This document shows, piece by piece, positions 1-12,560 of a stretch of DNA of 64,000 nt. The stretch comes from Aristolochia californica. Its lineage: Eukaryota; Streptophyta; Magnoliopsida; Piperales; Aristolochiaceae. How positions within the stretch are numbered: position 1 is the first letter of the stretch; the number at the start of each line of letters is the position of its first letter. A model generated the notes under the pieces. The model was not told the DNA's origin. It saw nothing but the letters and a program-made list of their open reading frames with translations, and searched no databases. The stretch covers positions 13,041,931 through 13,105,930 of the forward strand of contig JARWKL010000010.1 of the NCBI GenBank assembly GCA_029961685.1, read 5' to 3'. The position numbers and the translations under genes were made by a program.

Positions 1-329
1 AGTTTATGTATGCAAAAAAATTAGAAAACTATAATAAATGTAAGTGAAGAAAATTATTTCAAGCACTTAAAATGAACACCAAGGTTTTTTTATCCATGTT
101 TGGGAAATTTCACTAGTACAACCCCTAATAGCTTGGTGGAATTTTATAAGAAAGAGATTTCTAGTCGATCCTGACATGTTTTAAATGTGGTGGATAAGCA
201 TGCCTGAAACGTGTTGAAGATGCAAATGACCTAATGATCCAAAAATTTCATGGAGTAGAAAAAATTAAATTCTCAAGTTAACGTGCATTGGGATATTTAC
301 CAGAGCCAAACACCCCACTTTTAGCCTAT

Positions 330-518
330 TTTAAAAAAAGCGGACCTAACAATCGTAGATCATCGTAAATGTTTTGATCGATTAATGATGTGTAACAGTT
401 GTAATTTTTGTTAAAAATGATTTTGGTTTGGTAGTCTACACTCAGTTAAAAATGCCTCAGCCCCCCTCTTCCGATGATTGCAAAGCCCAATATATGAAAA
501 ACTCAAAGTGTTTTCAAT
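330..518. repeat. Long-form-specific block, copy 1
   Basis: About 189 bp between GCCTAT and CCTTAAAAGTCAC. It begins with a T/A-rich stretch followed by AGCGGACCTAACAATC and includes ATGTTTTGATCGATTAATG. This copy is slightly longer than the others and has a run of C before its last third. The short monomers join the two flanks directly. Confidence 0.8.
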
Positions 519-968
519 CCTTAAAAGTCACAGATACGTTTGGGGAATTATCTCTCTCAACATTTTTGCATTTTCGGTGTTCAATTTGATTTCATATCCA
601 AACTTGAGTTTCCACTCTCCATTTTGTCTCGTAAGCAAAAAGATCCGTCAAATAGATCACAACAAAATAAAAATTATTGAGTTTATCTACGAATTTTTTT
701 TTGAAAACTATAATAAATGTAAGTGAAGAAATTATTTTACACACTAAAAATGAACACCAAAGTTTTGTGATCCATGTTTGGGAAATTCCACTAGCAAACT
801 ATGTTTGATCCTAACATATTTTAAATGTGGTGGATATGCATGCCAGAAACATGTTGAAGATGCAAATGACCTAATGGTCCAAAATTTTCAAGGAGTAAAA
901 CAGATAAATTCTCAAGTAAACTTGTGGGGAGATATTTACTAGAGCCAAACAACCCACTTTTTGCCTAT

Positions 969-1148
969 TTTAAAAAAAGCGGACCTAACAATCCTAAATC
1001 ATCCTAAATGTTTTGATCGATTAATGATGTGTAACAACTATAATTTTTGTTAGAAATGACTTGTTGTTTGCGAGTCAGCACACAGTGAAAAATGCCCCTT
1101 CAGATGATTGCAAAATCCAATATATAACCAACTAAAAGAGTTTACAAT
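969..1148. repeat. Long-form-specific block, copy 2
   Basis: A 180-bp copy between the same flanks. It contains AGCGGACCTAACAATCC near its start and a TATA-like AATATATAACC near 1118. Confidence 0.8.
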
Positions 1149-1641
1149 CCTTAAAATCACAGATATTTTTTTAAATTATCTCTCTCAGCATTTGTGCATT
1201 TCCATTTTGGAAGTTCAATTTTTTTTCAAAACCAAACTTGAGTTTTCTCTCTCCCATTTTTCTCGGAATTATAAAAGTTAAGGCAAATAGATCACAAGAA
1301 AATGAAATTTTTAGAGTTTATGTATGCAAAAAAAATAGAAAACTATAATAAATTTAAGTAAATAAAATTATTTCACGCACTAAAAATGAACACCAAAGTT
1401 TTGTGTTCCATGTTTGGGAAATTCCACTAGTACAACCCCTAACAGCTTGGTGAAATTTTATAAGAAAGAGATTCTAATTGATCCAAACATGTTTTAAATG
1501 TGGTGGATATGCATGCCAGAAACATGTTGAAGGTGCAAATGACCAAATGGTCCAAAAAATTCAGGGAGTAGAAAAAATTAAATTCTCAAGTTACGTGAGG
1601 TGGGATATTTACTAGAGCCAAACAACCCACTTTTTGCCTAT

Positions 1642-1821
1642 TTTACAAAAAGTGGACCTAACAATCATAGATCATCATAAATTTTTTGATTGATTCATGT
1701 TGTATAACGGCTATAATTTTTGTTAGAAATGACTTATGGTTTGGGAGTCAACACTTAGTGAAAAATGCCTCTTCCGATGATTGCAAAACTCAATATATAA
1801 ACAACTAAAAGAGTTTAAAAT
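1642..1821. repeat. Long-form-specific block, copy 3
   Basis: A 180-bp copy with the same flanks. It contains AGTGGACCTAACAATC near its start and a TATA-like AATATATAAAC close to its end. Confidence 0.8.
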
Positions 1822-2315
1822 CCATAAAAATCACAGATATTTTTTGGAATAATCTCTGTCAGCATTTGTGTATTTCCTTTTTGGAAGTTCAATTTTGTTC
1901 AATTACAAATTTGAGTTTTCACTTTCCCATTTTTCTCGTAAACAAAAGGATAAGGCAAATAGATCAAAACAAAATGAAAATTTTAGAGTTTATGTATGCA
2001 AAAAAATTATAAAACTATAGTAAATGTAAGTGAAGAAAATTATTTATTGCACTAAAAAGGAACACAAAAGTTTTGTTATCCATGTTTGGGAAATTCCACT
2101 AGTACAACCCCTGATAGGTTGGTGGAATTTTATAAGAAAGAGATTTCTAGTTGATCCTAACATGTTTTAAATGTGGTGGATATGCATGCCAGAAACATGT
2201 TGAATATGCAAATGACCTAATGATCCAAAAACTTCAAGGTGTATAAAAAATTAAATTCTTAAGTTAACGTGCAGTGGGATATTTACCAGAGCAAAACAAC
2301 CCACTTTTTGCCTAT

Positions 2316-2495
2316 TTTAAAAAAAGCGGACCTAACAATCATAGATCGTCATAAATGTTTTGATCAATTAATGATGTGTAACGGCTATAATTTTTGTTAG
2401 AAATGACTTATGGTTTGGGAGTCAACACTCAGTGAAAAATGCCTCTTCCGATGATTGCAAAACTCAATATATAAACAACTAAAAGAGTTTACAAA
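2316..2495. repeat. Long-form-specific block, copy 4
   Basis: A 180-bp copy, very close to copy 3. It includes AGCGGACCTAACAATC, the GATCAATTAATGATG core, and AATATATAAAC near the end. Confidence 0.8.
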
Positions 2496-2775
2496 CCATA
2501 AAAATCACAGATATTTTTTGGAATTATCTCTGTCAGTATTTGTGCATTTCCATTTTGGAAGTTCAATTTTTTTTCAAATCCAAACTTGAGTTTTCACTCT
2601 CCCATTTTTCGCGTAAACAAAAGGATAAGGCAAATAGATCACAACAAAATGAAAATTTTAGAGTTTATAAAACTATAGTAAATGTAAGTGAAGAAAATTA
2701 TTTCACACACTAAAAATGAACACCAAAGTTTTGTAATCCATGTTTTGGAAATTCCACTAGTACAACCCCTAATAG

Positions 2776-2936
2776 GTCATCGTAAATGTTTTGATCGATA
2801 AATGATGTGTAACGGTTATAATTTTTGTTAAAAATTACTTATGGTTTGGGAGTAAACACCCCCCTCTCCCTTCCTCTTCTGGTGATTCCAAAACCCAATA
2901 TATGAAAAATTAAAAGAGTTTTATATCCTTAAAAAT
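2776..2936. repeat. Long-form-specific block, copy 5, truncated at its left end
   Basis: The sequence jumps from CCCCTAATAG of the monomer body straight into TCATCGTAAATG inside the block. Roughly 250 bp is missing, including the conserved GTGGTGGATATGC anchor. This explains the 1096-bp spacing between anchors at 2173 and 3269. Confidence 0.75.
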
Positions 2937-3411
2937 CATAGATACGTTTGTGGAATTATCTCTCTCAGCATGTGTGCATTTTGGGTGTTCAATTTTTTTA
3001 CAAATCCAAACTTGAGTTTTCACACGCTCTTTTTTCTCGTAAACAAAAAGATAAGGCATAGATTACAACAAAATAAAAATTTTAGAATTTATGTTTGAAA
3101 TTTTTTTGAAAACTATAATAAATGTATGTGAAGAAAATTATTTCATGCACTAGAATGAACACCAAAGTTTTGTGATCCATGTTTGGGAAATTCCACTAGT
3201 ACAACCCCAAATAGCTTGGTGGAATTTTTTAAGAAAGTGATTCTAATTGATCCTAATGTGTTTTAAATGTGGTGGATATGCATGTCAGAAACATGTTGAA
3301 GATGAAAAGGACCTAATGGTCCAAAAATTTCAAGGAGTAGAAAGAATTAAATTCTCAAGTTAACGTGCGGTGGGATATTTACCAGAGCTAAACAACCCAC
3401 TTTTTAACTAT

Positions 3412-3590
3412 TTTCAAATAGCGGACCCAAAAATCATAGATCATCGTAAATGTTTTGATCGATTAATGATGTGTAACGGCCATAAATTTGGTTAGATATG
3501 ACATATGGTTTGGGAGTCAACACTTAGTGAAAAATGCCCCTTTCGATGATTGCAAAACCAAATATATAAATAACTAAAAGAGTTTACAAT
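3412..3590. repeat. Long-form-specific block, copy 6 (last copy in the window)
   Basis: A 179-bp copy between AACTAT and CCTTAAAAATCAC. From the next monomer on (flanks joined directly near 4083), no copy of this block is found anywhere else in the window. Confidence 0.8.
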
Positions 3591-6064
3591 CCTTAAAAAT
3601 CACAGATATTTTTTGGAATTATCTCTCTCACCATTTGTACATTTCCATTTTTGAAGTTCAATTTTGTTTCAAATCAAAACTTGAGTTTTCACTCTCCAAT
3701 TTTTCTCGTAAAATAAAATATAAGGCAAATAGATCACAACAAAATGAAAATTTTAGTGTTTATGTATGCAAAAAAATCTGAAAACTGTAATAAATGTAAG
3801 TGAAGAAAATTATTTCACGCAATAAAAATGAACTCCAAAGTTTTGTTATCCATGTTTGGGAAATTCCACTAATACAACCCCTAATGGCTTGGTGGAATTT
3901 TATGCGAAAGAGATTTCTAATTGATCCTAACTTGTTTTAAATGTGGTGGATATGCATGCTAGAAACATGTTGACGATACAAAAGACCTAATGATCCAACA
4001 ATTTCAATGAGTAGAAAAAATTAAATTCTCAAGTTAACATGTGGTTGGATATGTACCAGAGCCAAACAACCTACTTTTTGCCTATCCTTAAAAATCACAG
4101 ATACTTTTTGGAATTATCTCTCTCAGCATTTGTGCATTTCCATTTTGGTTGTTCAATTTTTTTCAACTCCAAACTTGTCCCACTTTTCTAGTAAAAAAAT
4201 GATCACAACAAAAAGAAAATTTTAGAGTTTATGTATGCAAAAAATTTTGAAAACTTTAATAAATCTAAGTGAAGAAAATTATTTCACGCACTAAAAATGA
4301 ACTCCAAAGTTTTGTTATCCATGTTTGGGAAATTCCACTAGTACAACCGCTAATAGCTTGGTGGAATTTTACAAGAAAGAGATTTTTAATTGATCCGCAC
4401 AAGTTTTAAATGTGGTGCATATGCATGCCAAAAACATGTTCAAGATGCAAATGACCTAATGATCCAAAAATTTCAAGGAGTAGAAAAAATTAAATTCTCA
4501 AGTTAACATGTGGTTGGACATTTACTAGAGCCAAACAACCTACTTTTTGCCTATCCTTAAAAATCACAGATACATATTGGAATGATCTCTCTCAGCATTT
4601 GTGCATTTCCATTTTGGATGATCAATTTTGTTTCAAATCCAAATTTGTCCCACTTTTCACGTAAACAAAAAGATCACAACAAAATAAAAATTTTAAAGGT
4701 TATGTATGCAAAAAAATTTGAAAACTATAATAAATTTAAGTGAAGAAAATTATTTCATGCAGTAAAAATGAACTCCAAAGTTTTGTTATCCATGTTTGGG
4801 AAATTCCACTAGTACAACCCCTAATGGCTTGGTAGAATTTTTTTAATTGATCCAAACATGTTTTAAATGTGGTGGATATTCATGAAAGAAACATGTTGAA
4901 CATAAAAATGACCTAATGATCCAAAAATTTAAAGGAGTAGAAAATATTAAATTCTCAAGTTAACGTGTGGTTGGATATTTACTAGAGCCAAACGACCCAC
5001 TTTTTGCCTATCCTTAAAAATCACAGATACGTTTTGAAATTATCTCTCTCAGCATTTGTGCATTTCCATTTTGGATGTTCACTTTTTATTCAAATCGAAA
5101 CTTGTCCCACTTTTCTCGTAAACAAACGATCACAACAAAATGAAAATTTTAGAGTTTATGCATGCAAAAAAAATTCAAAACTGTAGTAAATGTAAGGGAC
5201 GAAAATTACTTCACGCAGAAAAAATGAACTCCAAAGTTTTGTTATCCTTGTTAGGGAAATTCCACTAATACAACCCCTAATAGCCTGGTGGAATTTTACA
5301 AGAACGAGATTTCTAATTGATCCTAATATGTTTTAAATGTGGTGGATACGCATGCCAGAAACATGTTGAAGATTCAAATGACCTAATGATCCAAAAATTT
5401 CAAGGAATAGAAAAACTTAAATTCTCAAGTTAACGTGTGTTTGGATATTTACCAGAGCCAAACAACCCAATTTTTTCCTATCCTTAAAAATCACAGATAC
5501 TTTTTGGAATTATCTCTCTCAGGATTTGTGCATTTCCATTTTGATGTTCAATTTTTTTTTCAAATCCAAACTTGTCAGACTTTTCTCTTAAAACAAAACG
5601 ATCGCAACAAAATGAAAATTTTGGAGTTTATGTATGCAAAAAAATTTGAAAACTATAATAAATATGAGTGAAGAAAATTATTTCATGCACAAAAATGAAC
5701 TCCAAAGTTTTGTTATCCTTGTTTAACAAATTCCACTAGTACTACCCCTAATAGCTTGGTGGAATTTTATAAGAAAGAGATTTCTAATTGATCCTAGCAT
5801 GTTTTGAATGTGGTGGAAATGCATGCCAGAAACATGTTGAAGATGCAAATGACCTAATGTTCCAATAATTTCAAGGAGTAGAAGAAATTAAATTCTCAAG
5901 TAAAAGTGTGGTTCACAATTTACCAGAGCCAAACAACCCACCTTATGCCTATCCTTAAAAATCAATGATCCTTTTCTGAATTATCTCTCTCAGCAATTGT
6001 GCATTTCCATTTTGAATGTTCAATTTTTTTTCAAATCCAAACTTGTCCCACTTTTCTCGTAAAC

Positions 6065-6331
6065 AAAACAATCACAACAAAATGAAAATTTTAGAGTTTA
6101 TGTATGCAAAAAAATTAGAAAACTATAATAAATGTAAGTGAAGAAAATTATTTCACGCACAAAAAATGAACTCCAAAGTTTTGTTATCCATGTTTGAGAA
6201 AACAATCACAACAAAATGAAAATTTCAGAGTTTATGTATGCAAAAAAATTAGAAAACTATAATAAATGTAAGTGAAGAAAATTATTTCACGCACAAAAAA
6301 TGATCTCCAAAGTTTTGTTATCCATGTTTGG
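6065..6331. repeat. Internal partial duplication within one monomer
   Basis: A stretch starting AAAACAATCACAACAAAATG at 6065 is repeated at 6199, a 134-bp period. The second copy is followed by a loss of the GAAATTCCACTAGTACAACC region, so CCATGTTTG joins directly to GAATTTTATAAG. The net result is an anchor step of 569 bp (5810 to 6379). Confidence 0.8.
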
Positions 6332-9300
6332 AATTTTATAAGAAAGAGATTTCTAATTGATCATAACATGTTTTAAATGTGGTGGATATGCATGCCAGAA
6401 ACATGTTGACGATTCAAATGACCTAATGATCCAAAAATTTCAAGGATTAGAAAATATTAAATTCTCAAGTTATCGTGTGGTTGGATATTTACCATAGCCA
6501 AACAACCCACTTTTTGCCTATCCTTAAAAATCACAGGTACTTTTTGGAATTATCTTTCTCAGCATTTGAGCATTTCCATTTTCGATGTTCAATTTTTTTT
6601 TTCAAATCTAAACTTGTTACGCTTTTCTTGTGACCAAAAAGATCACCAAAAAATGAAAATTTTAGAGTTTATGTATGCAAAAATATTTGAGAACTATAAT
6701 AAATGGAAGTTAAGAAAATTATTTTACGCACTAAAAATGAACACCAAAGTTTTGTTATCCATGTTTGGGAAACTCCATTAGTACAACCCCTAATGGCTTG
6801 GTGGAATTTTATAAGAAAGAGATTTCTAATTGATCCTAACATGTTTTAAATTTGGTGAATATGCATGCCAGAAAAAAGTTGAAGATGCAAATGACCGAAT
6901 GATCCAAAAATTTCAAGGAGTTGAAAAAATTAAATTCTGAAGTTAATGTGTGTTTGGATATTTACTGTAGCCAAACAACCCACTTTTTACCTATCCTTAA
7001 AAATCTCATGTACTTTTTTGAATTATCTCACTCAACATTTGTGCTTTTCCATTTTGAATGTTCAATTTTTTTCAAATCCCAACTTCTCCCACTTTTCACG
7101 TAAACAAAACGATCACGACAAAATGAAAATTTTAGAGTTTATGTATGCAAAATTTATTGAAAACTATAATAAATGTAAGTGATGAAAATTATTTCACGCA
7201 CTAAAAATGAACTCCAAAGTTTTGTTATCCATGTTTGAGAAATTCCACTAGTACAACCCCTAATAGCTTGGTGGAATTTTATAAGAAAGAGATTTCTAAT
7301 TGATCCTAACATGTTTTAAATGTGGTGGATATGCATGCCAAAAACATGTTGAAGACGCGAATGACCTAATGATCCAAAAATTTCAAGGAGTAGAACACAT
7401 TAAATTCTCAAGTTAACGTGTGGTTGGATATTTACCAGAGCCAAACAACCCACTTTTTGCCTATCCTTAAAAATCACAAATACTTTTTGGAATTATCTCT
7501 CTTAGCATTTATGCATTTCCATTTTGGATGTTCAATTTTTTTTTCTAATCCAAACTTGTCCCACTTTTCTTGTAAACAAAACGATCACAACAAAATGAAA
7601 ATTTTAGAGTTTATGTATGCAAAAAAATTTGAAAACTCTAATAAATGTAAGTGAAGGAAATTATTTTATGTACTAAAAATGAACTCCAAAGTTTTGTTAT
7701 CCATGTTCTGGAAATTCCACTAGTGCAACCCCTAATAGCTTGGTCGAATTTTATAAGAAGGATATTTCTAATTGATCCCAACATGTTTTAAATGTGGTGG
7801 ATATGCATGCCAGAAACATGTTGAAGAGTCAAATAACCTAATGATCCACAAATTTCAAGGAGTTGAAAAAATTAAATTCCCAAAGTAATGTATGGTTGGA
7901 TATTTAGCAGAGCAAACAGCCCACTTTTTGCCTATCCTTAAAAATCACAGATAGTTTTTGGAATTATCACTCTCAGCATTTGTGCATTTCCATTTTGGAT
8001 GTTCTATTTTTTTTAAAATCCAAACTTCTCCCACTTTTCTCGTAAACAAAACGTTCACAACAAAATGAAAATTTTAGAGTTTATGAAAAAATTTGAAAAC
8101 TATAATAAATGTAAGTGAAGAAAATTATTTCACACACTAAAAATGAACTCCAAAGTTTTGTTATCCATGTTAGGGAAATTCCTCTAGTACAACCCCTAAT
8201 AGCTTGGAGGAATTTTTTAAGAAAGAGATTTCTAATTGATCCTAACATGTATTAAATGTGGTAGATGTGCATGCAAAAAACATGTTGAAGATGCATATGA
8301 CCAAATGATCCAAAAATTTCAAGGAGTAGAAAAGTTTAAATTCTCAACTTAATGTGTGGTTGGATAATTACATGAGCCAAGCAACCCACTTTTTGCCTAT
8401 CCTTAAAAATCATAGATACTTATTGAAATTATCTCTCTCAGCATTTATGCAATTCCATTTTGGTTGTTCAACTTTTTTTTAAAATGCAAACTTGCCCCAC
8501 TTTTCTCGTAAACAAAACGATCACAACAAAACAAAAATTTTAGAGTTTATGTATGCCAAAATATTTGAAAACAATAATAAATTTAAGTGAAGAAAATTAT
8601 TTCATGCACTAAAAATGAACTCCAAACTTTTGTTATCCATGATTGGGAAATTCCACTAGTACAACCCTAATGGCTTGGAGGAATTTTATAAGAAAGATAT
8701 TTCTAATTGATCCTAACATGTTTTAATTGAGGTGGATTTGCATGCCAGAAACAAGTTGAAGATGCAAGTCACCTAATGATCCAAAAATTTCAAGGAGTTG
8801 AAAAATTAAATTCTCAAGTTAACGTGTGGTTGGATATTTACCCGAGCCAAACAACTCACTTTTTGCCTATCCTTAAAAATTACATATATTTTTTGGAATT
8901 ATCTCTCTCAGTATTTGTGCATGTCCATTTTGGTTGTTCAATTTCTTTATCAAATCTAAACCGATCCGACTTTTCTCGTAAACAAAACAATCACAACAAA
9001 ATGAAAATTTTAGAGTTAATGTATGCAAAAAAATTAGAAAACTATAATAAATGTAAGAGAAGAAAATTATTTCACACACTAAAAAAGAACTCCCAAGTTT
9101 ATTTTTCCATGTTTGAGAAATTGCACTAGTACCACCCCTAATGGCTTGGTGGAATTTTATAAGAAAGAGATTTCTAATTGATCCTAACATGTTTTAAATG
9201 TGGTGGATGTGCATGCTAGAAACATGTTGAAGATGCAAATGACCTAATTATCCAAAAATTTCAAGGAGTAGAAAAAATTAAATTCTCATGTTAACATGTG

Positions 9301-12300
9301 GTTGGATATTTACCAGAGCCCAACAACCCAATTTTTACCTATCCTTAAAAATCATAGATACTTTTTGGAATTATCTCTCTCAGCATTTGTGCATTTCCAT
9401 TTTGGAGGTTCAATTTCTTTTTCAATTCCAAACTTGTCCCACTTCTCTCATAAACAAAATGATCACAAAAAAATGAAAATTTTAGAGTTTATGTATGCAA
9501 AAAAATTTGAAAACTATAATAAATGTAAGTGAAGAAAATTATTTCATGCACTAAAAAGGAACTCAAACGTTTTGTTATCCATGTTTGGGAAATTCCACTA
9601 GTACAACCCCTAATGGCTTGGAGGAATTTTATTAGAAAGAGATTTCTAATTGATCCTAGCTCGTTTTAAATGTGGTGGATATGCATGCTAGAAACATGTT
9701 GAATATGCAAATGACCTAATAATCCAAAAATTTAAAAGAGTAGAAAAAATAAAATTCTTAGGTTAACATGTAGTTGGATATTTGCCAGAGCCAAACTACC
9801 CACTTTTTGCCTATCTTTAAAAATCGTAGATACTTTTTGGAATTATCTCTCTCAGCATTTTTGGATTTCCATGTTGGATGTTCAATTTTTTTTCAAATCT
9901 AAACTTGTCCCACTTTTCACGAAAACAAAATGTTCACAACCAAACGAAAAATTTTAGAGTTTATATATGCAAAAAAATTTGAAAACTATAATAAATGTAA
10001 GTGAAGAAAATTATTTCACGTACTAAAAATTAACTCAAAAGTTTTGTTATCCATGTTAGGGAAATTCCACTAGTACAACCCTTAATGGCTTGGTGGAATT
10101 TTAAAAGAAAGAGATTTCTAATTGATCCTAACATGTTTGAAATGAGGTGGATATGCATGCCAGAAACATGTTGAAGATGCAAATGACCTAGAGATCAAAA
10201 AATTTCAAGGAGTAGAAAAAATTAAATTCTCAAGTTAACGTGTGGTTGGATATTTATCAGAGCCAAACAACCAACTTTTTTCCTATCCTTAAAAATCACA
10301 GCTACTTTATGGAATTATCTCTCTCAGCATTTGTGCATTTCCATTTTGGATGATCTATTTTTTTTTAAATCCAAACTTGTCCCACTTTTCTCGTAAACAA
10401 AACGATCACAACAAAATGAAAATTTAGAGTTTATGTATGCAAAAAACTGTAATAAATGTAAGTGGAGAAAATTATTTCACGCACTAAAAATGAACTCCAA
10501 AGTTTTGTTATCCATGTTTGGGAAATTTCACTAGTACAATCCCTTAAGGGTTGGTGGATTTTATAAGAAAGAGATTTCTAATTGATCGTAACATGTTTTA
10601 AATGTGATGGATATGCATGCTAGAAAAATGTTGAAGATGCAGATGACCCAATAATTCAAAACTTTCAAGGAGTAGAAAAAGTTAAATTCTTAAGTTAACG
10701 TGTGGTTGGATATTTACCAGAGCCAAACAACCCATTTTTTACCTATCCTTAAAAATCACAGATACTTTTTGGAATTATCTCTCTAAGCATTTGTGCATTT
10801 CCATTTTGGATGTTCAATTTTTTTTTTATATCCAAATTTGTCCCACTTTTCTTGTAAACAAAACGTTCACAACATAATGAAAATTTAAGAGTTTATGTTT
10901 GCAAAAGCATTTGAAAACTATAATAAATGTAAGTAAAGAAAATTAATGAACTCCAAAGATTCTTAATCTATGTTTGGGAAATTCTACTAGTACAACCCCT
11001 AATGGCTTGGTAGAATTTGATAAGAAAGAGATTTTTAATTGATCCTAAAATGTTTTAAATGAAGTGGTTATGCATGCCAGAAAAATGTTGAACATGCAAA
11101 TAACCTAATGATCCAAAAATTTCAAGGAGTAGAAAAAATTAAATTCTCAAGTTAACGTGTGGTTGGATTTTTACCAGAGCCAAACAACCCAGTTTTTGCC
11201 TATCCTTAAAAATCATAGATAGTTTTTGGAATTATCTCTCACAGCAATTGTGCATTTCCATTTTGGATGTTCGATTTTTTTTCAAATCCAAACTTGTCCC
11301 ACTTTTCTCTTAAACAAAACGAATGCAACAAAATGAAAATTTAAGAGTTTATGTATGCAAAAAAATTTGAAAACTATTAATAAATGTAAGTGAAGAAAAT
11401 TATTTCACGTACTAAAAATGAACTCCAAAGTATTGTTATCCATGTTTGGGAAATTCCACCCGTACAACCCCTATTTGCTTCGTAGAATTTTATTAGAAAG
11501 AGATTTCTAATTGATCCTAGCATGTTTTAAATGTGGTGGGTATGCATGCGAGAAACTTGTTGAAGATACAAATGACCTAATAATCAAAAAATTTCAAAAA
11601 GTAGAAAAAATTAAATTCTCAAGTTAACGTGATGTTGGATTTTTACCACAGCCAAATAACCCACTTTTTGCCTATCCTTAAAAATCACTTATACTTTTTG
11701 GAATTATCTCTCTCAGCATTTGTGCATTTCCATGTTGGATGTTCGATTTTTTTTCAAATCCAAACTTGTCCCACTTTTCTTGTAAACAAAACGTTAAAAA
11801 ATGAAAATTTTGGAGTTTATATATGCAAAAAATTTTGGAAACTATAATAAATGTAATTGAAGAAAATTATTTCACGCACTAAAAATGATCTCCAAAGTTC
11901 TTTACCAATGTTAGCAAAATTCCACTAGTACAACCCCTAATAGCTTGGAGGAATTTTTTAAGAAAGAGATTTCTAATTGATCCCAACATGTTTTAAATGT
12001 AGTGGATATGCATGCCAGAAACATGTTGAAGATGCAAATGACCTAATGATCCAAAAATTTCAAGGAGTAGAAAAAATTTAATTCTCAAGTTAACGTGTGG
12101 TTGGATATTTACCCGAGCCAAACAACCCACTTTTTGCCTATCCTTAAAAATCACATATACTTTTTTGATTTATGTCTCTCAGCATTTGTGCATTTCCATG
12201 TTGGATGTTCAATTTTTTTCAAATCCAAACTTGTCCCACTTTTCTCGTAAACAAAACGTTCACAACAAAACGAAAATTTAAGAGTTTATGTATGCAAAAA

Positions 12301-12529
12301 AAAATTGAAAACTATAATAAATGTAAGTGAAGAAAATAATTTAACGTACTAAAAATGAACTACAAAGTTTTGTTATCCAAGTTAGGGAAATTTCACTAGT
12401 ACAACCCCTAATGGCTTGAAGGAATTTTATAAGAAAGAGATTTCTAATTGATCCTAACATGTTTTAAATGAGGATATGCTTGCTAGAAACATGTTGAAGA
12501 TGGAAATTACCTAAGGATCAAAATATTTC

Positions 12530-12560
12530 AAGGAGTAGAAAACATTAACGTGTGGTAGGA
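12530..12560. repeat. Monomer variant with 13-bp deletion, copy 1
   Basis: The usual ATTAAATTCTCAAGTTAACG is reduced to ATTAACG. The two ends of the lost segment share TTAA, so the deletion is consistent with slippage between short direct repeats. The same allele recurs at about 22390 and 24230. Confidence 0.6.

Larger units (their letters stand above)
1..4082. repeat. Satellite array, long monomer form (~673 bp)
   Basis: Tandem AT-rich repeat. The anchor GTGGTGGATATGC recurs at 187, 827, 1500, 2173, 3269 and 3943, giving steps of 640, 673, 673, 1096 and 674 bp. The 640-bp step reflects a small deletion near 800 (between CTAG and TTTGATCC). The 1096-bp step is a pair of units that lost the anchor between them. 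Each unit carries an extra block of about 180 bp between GCCTAT and CCTTAAAAATCAC that is absent from every later monomer. It also keeps GAGTTTTCACTCTCCC (shared with the 465-bp form) and AACTATAATAAATGTAAG (shared with the 470-bp form). No gene is supported here. The open frame at 478-726 is satellite translation. Confidence 0.9.

Noticed and set aside
330..518. The 180-bp long-form block as a small inserted transposon
   Set aside because: I find no terminal inverted repeats and no target duplication at its edges. The edges differ only by direct joining in the short forms.
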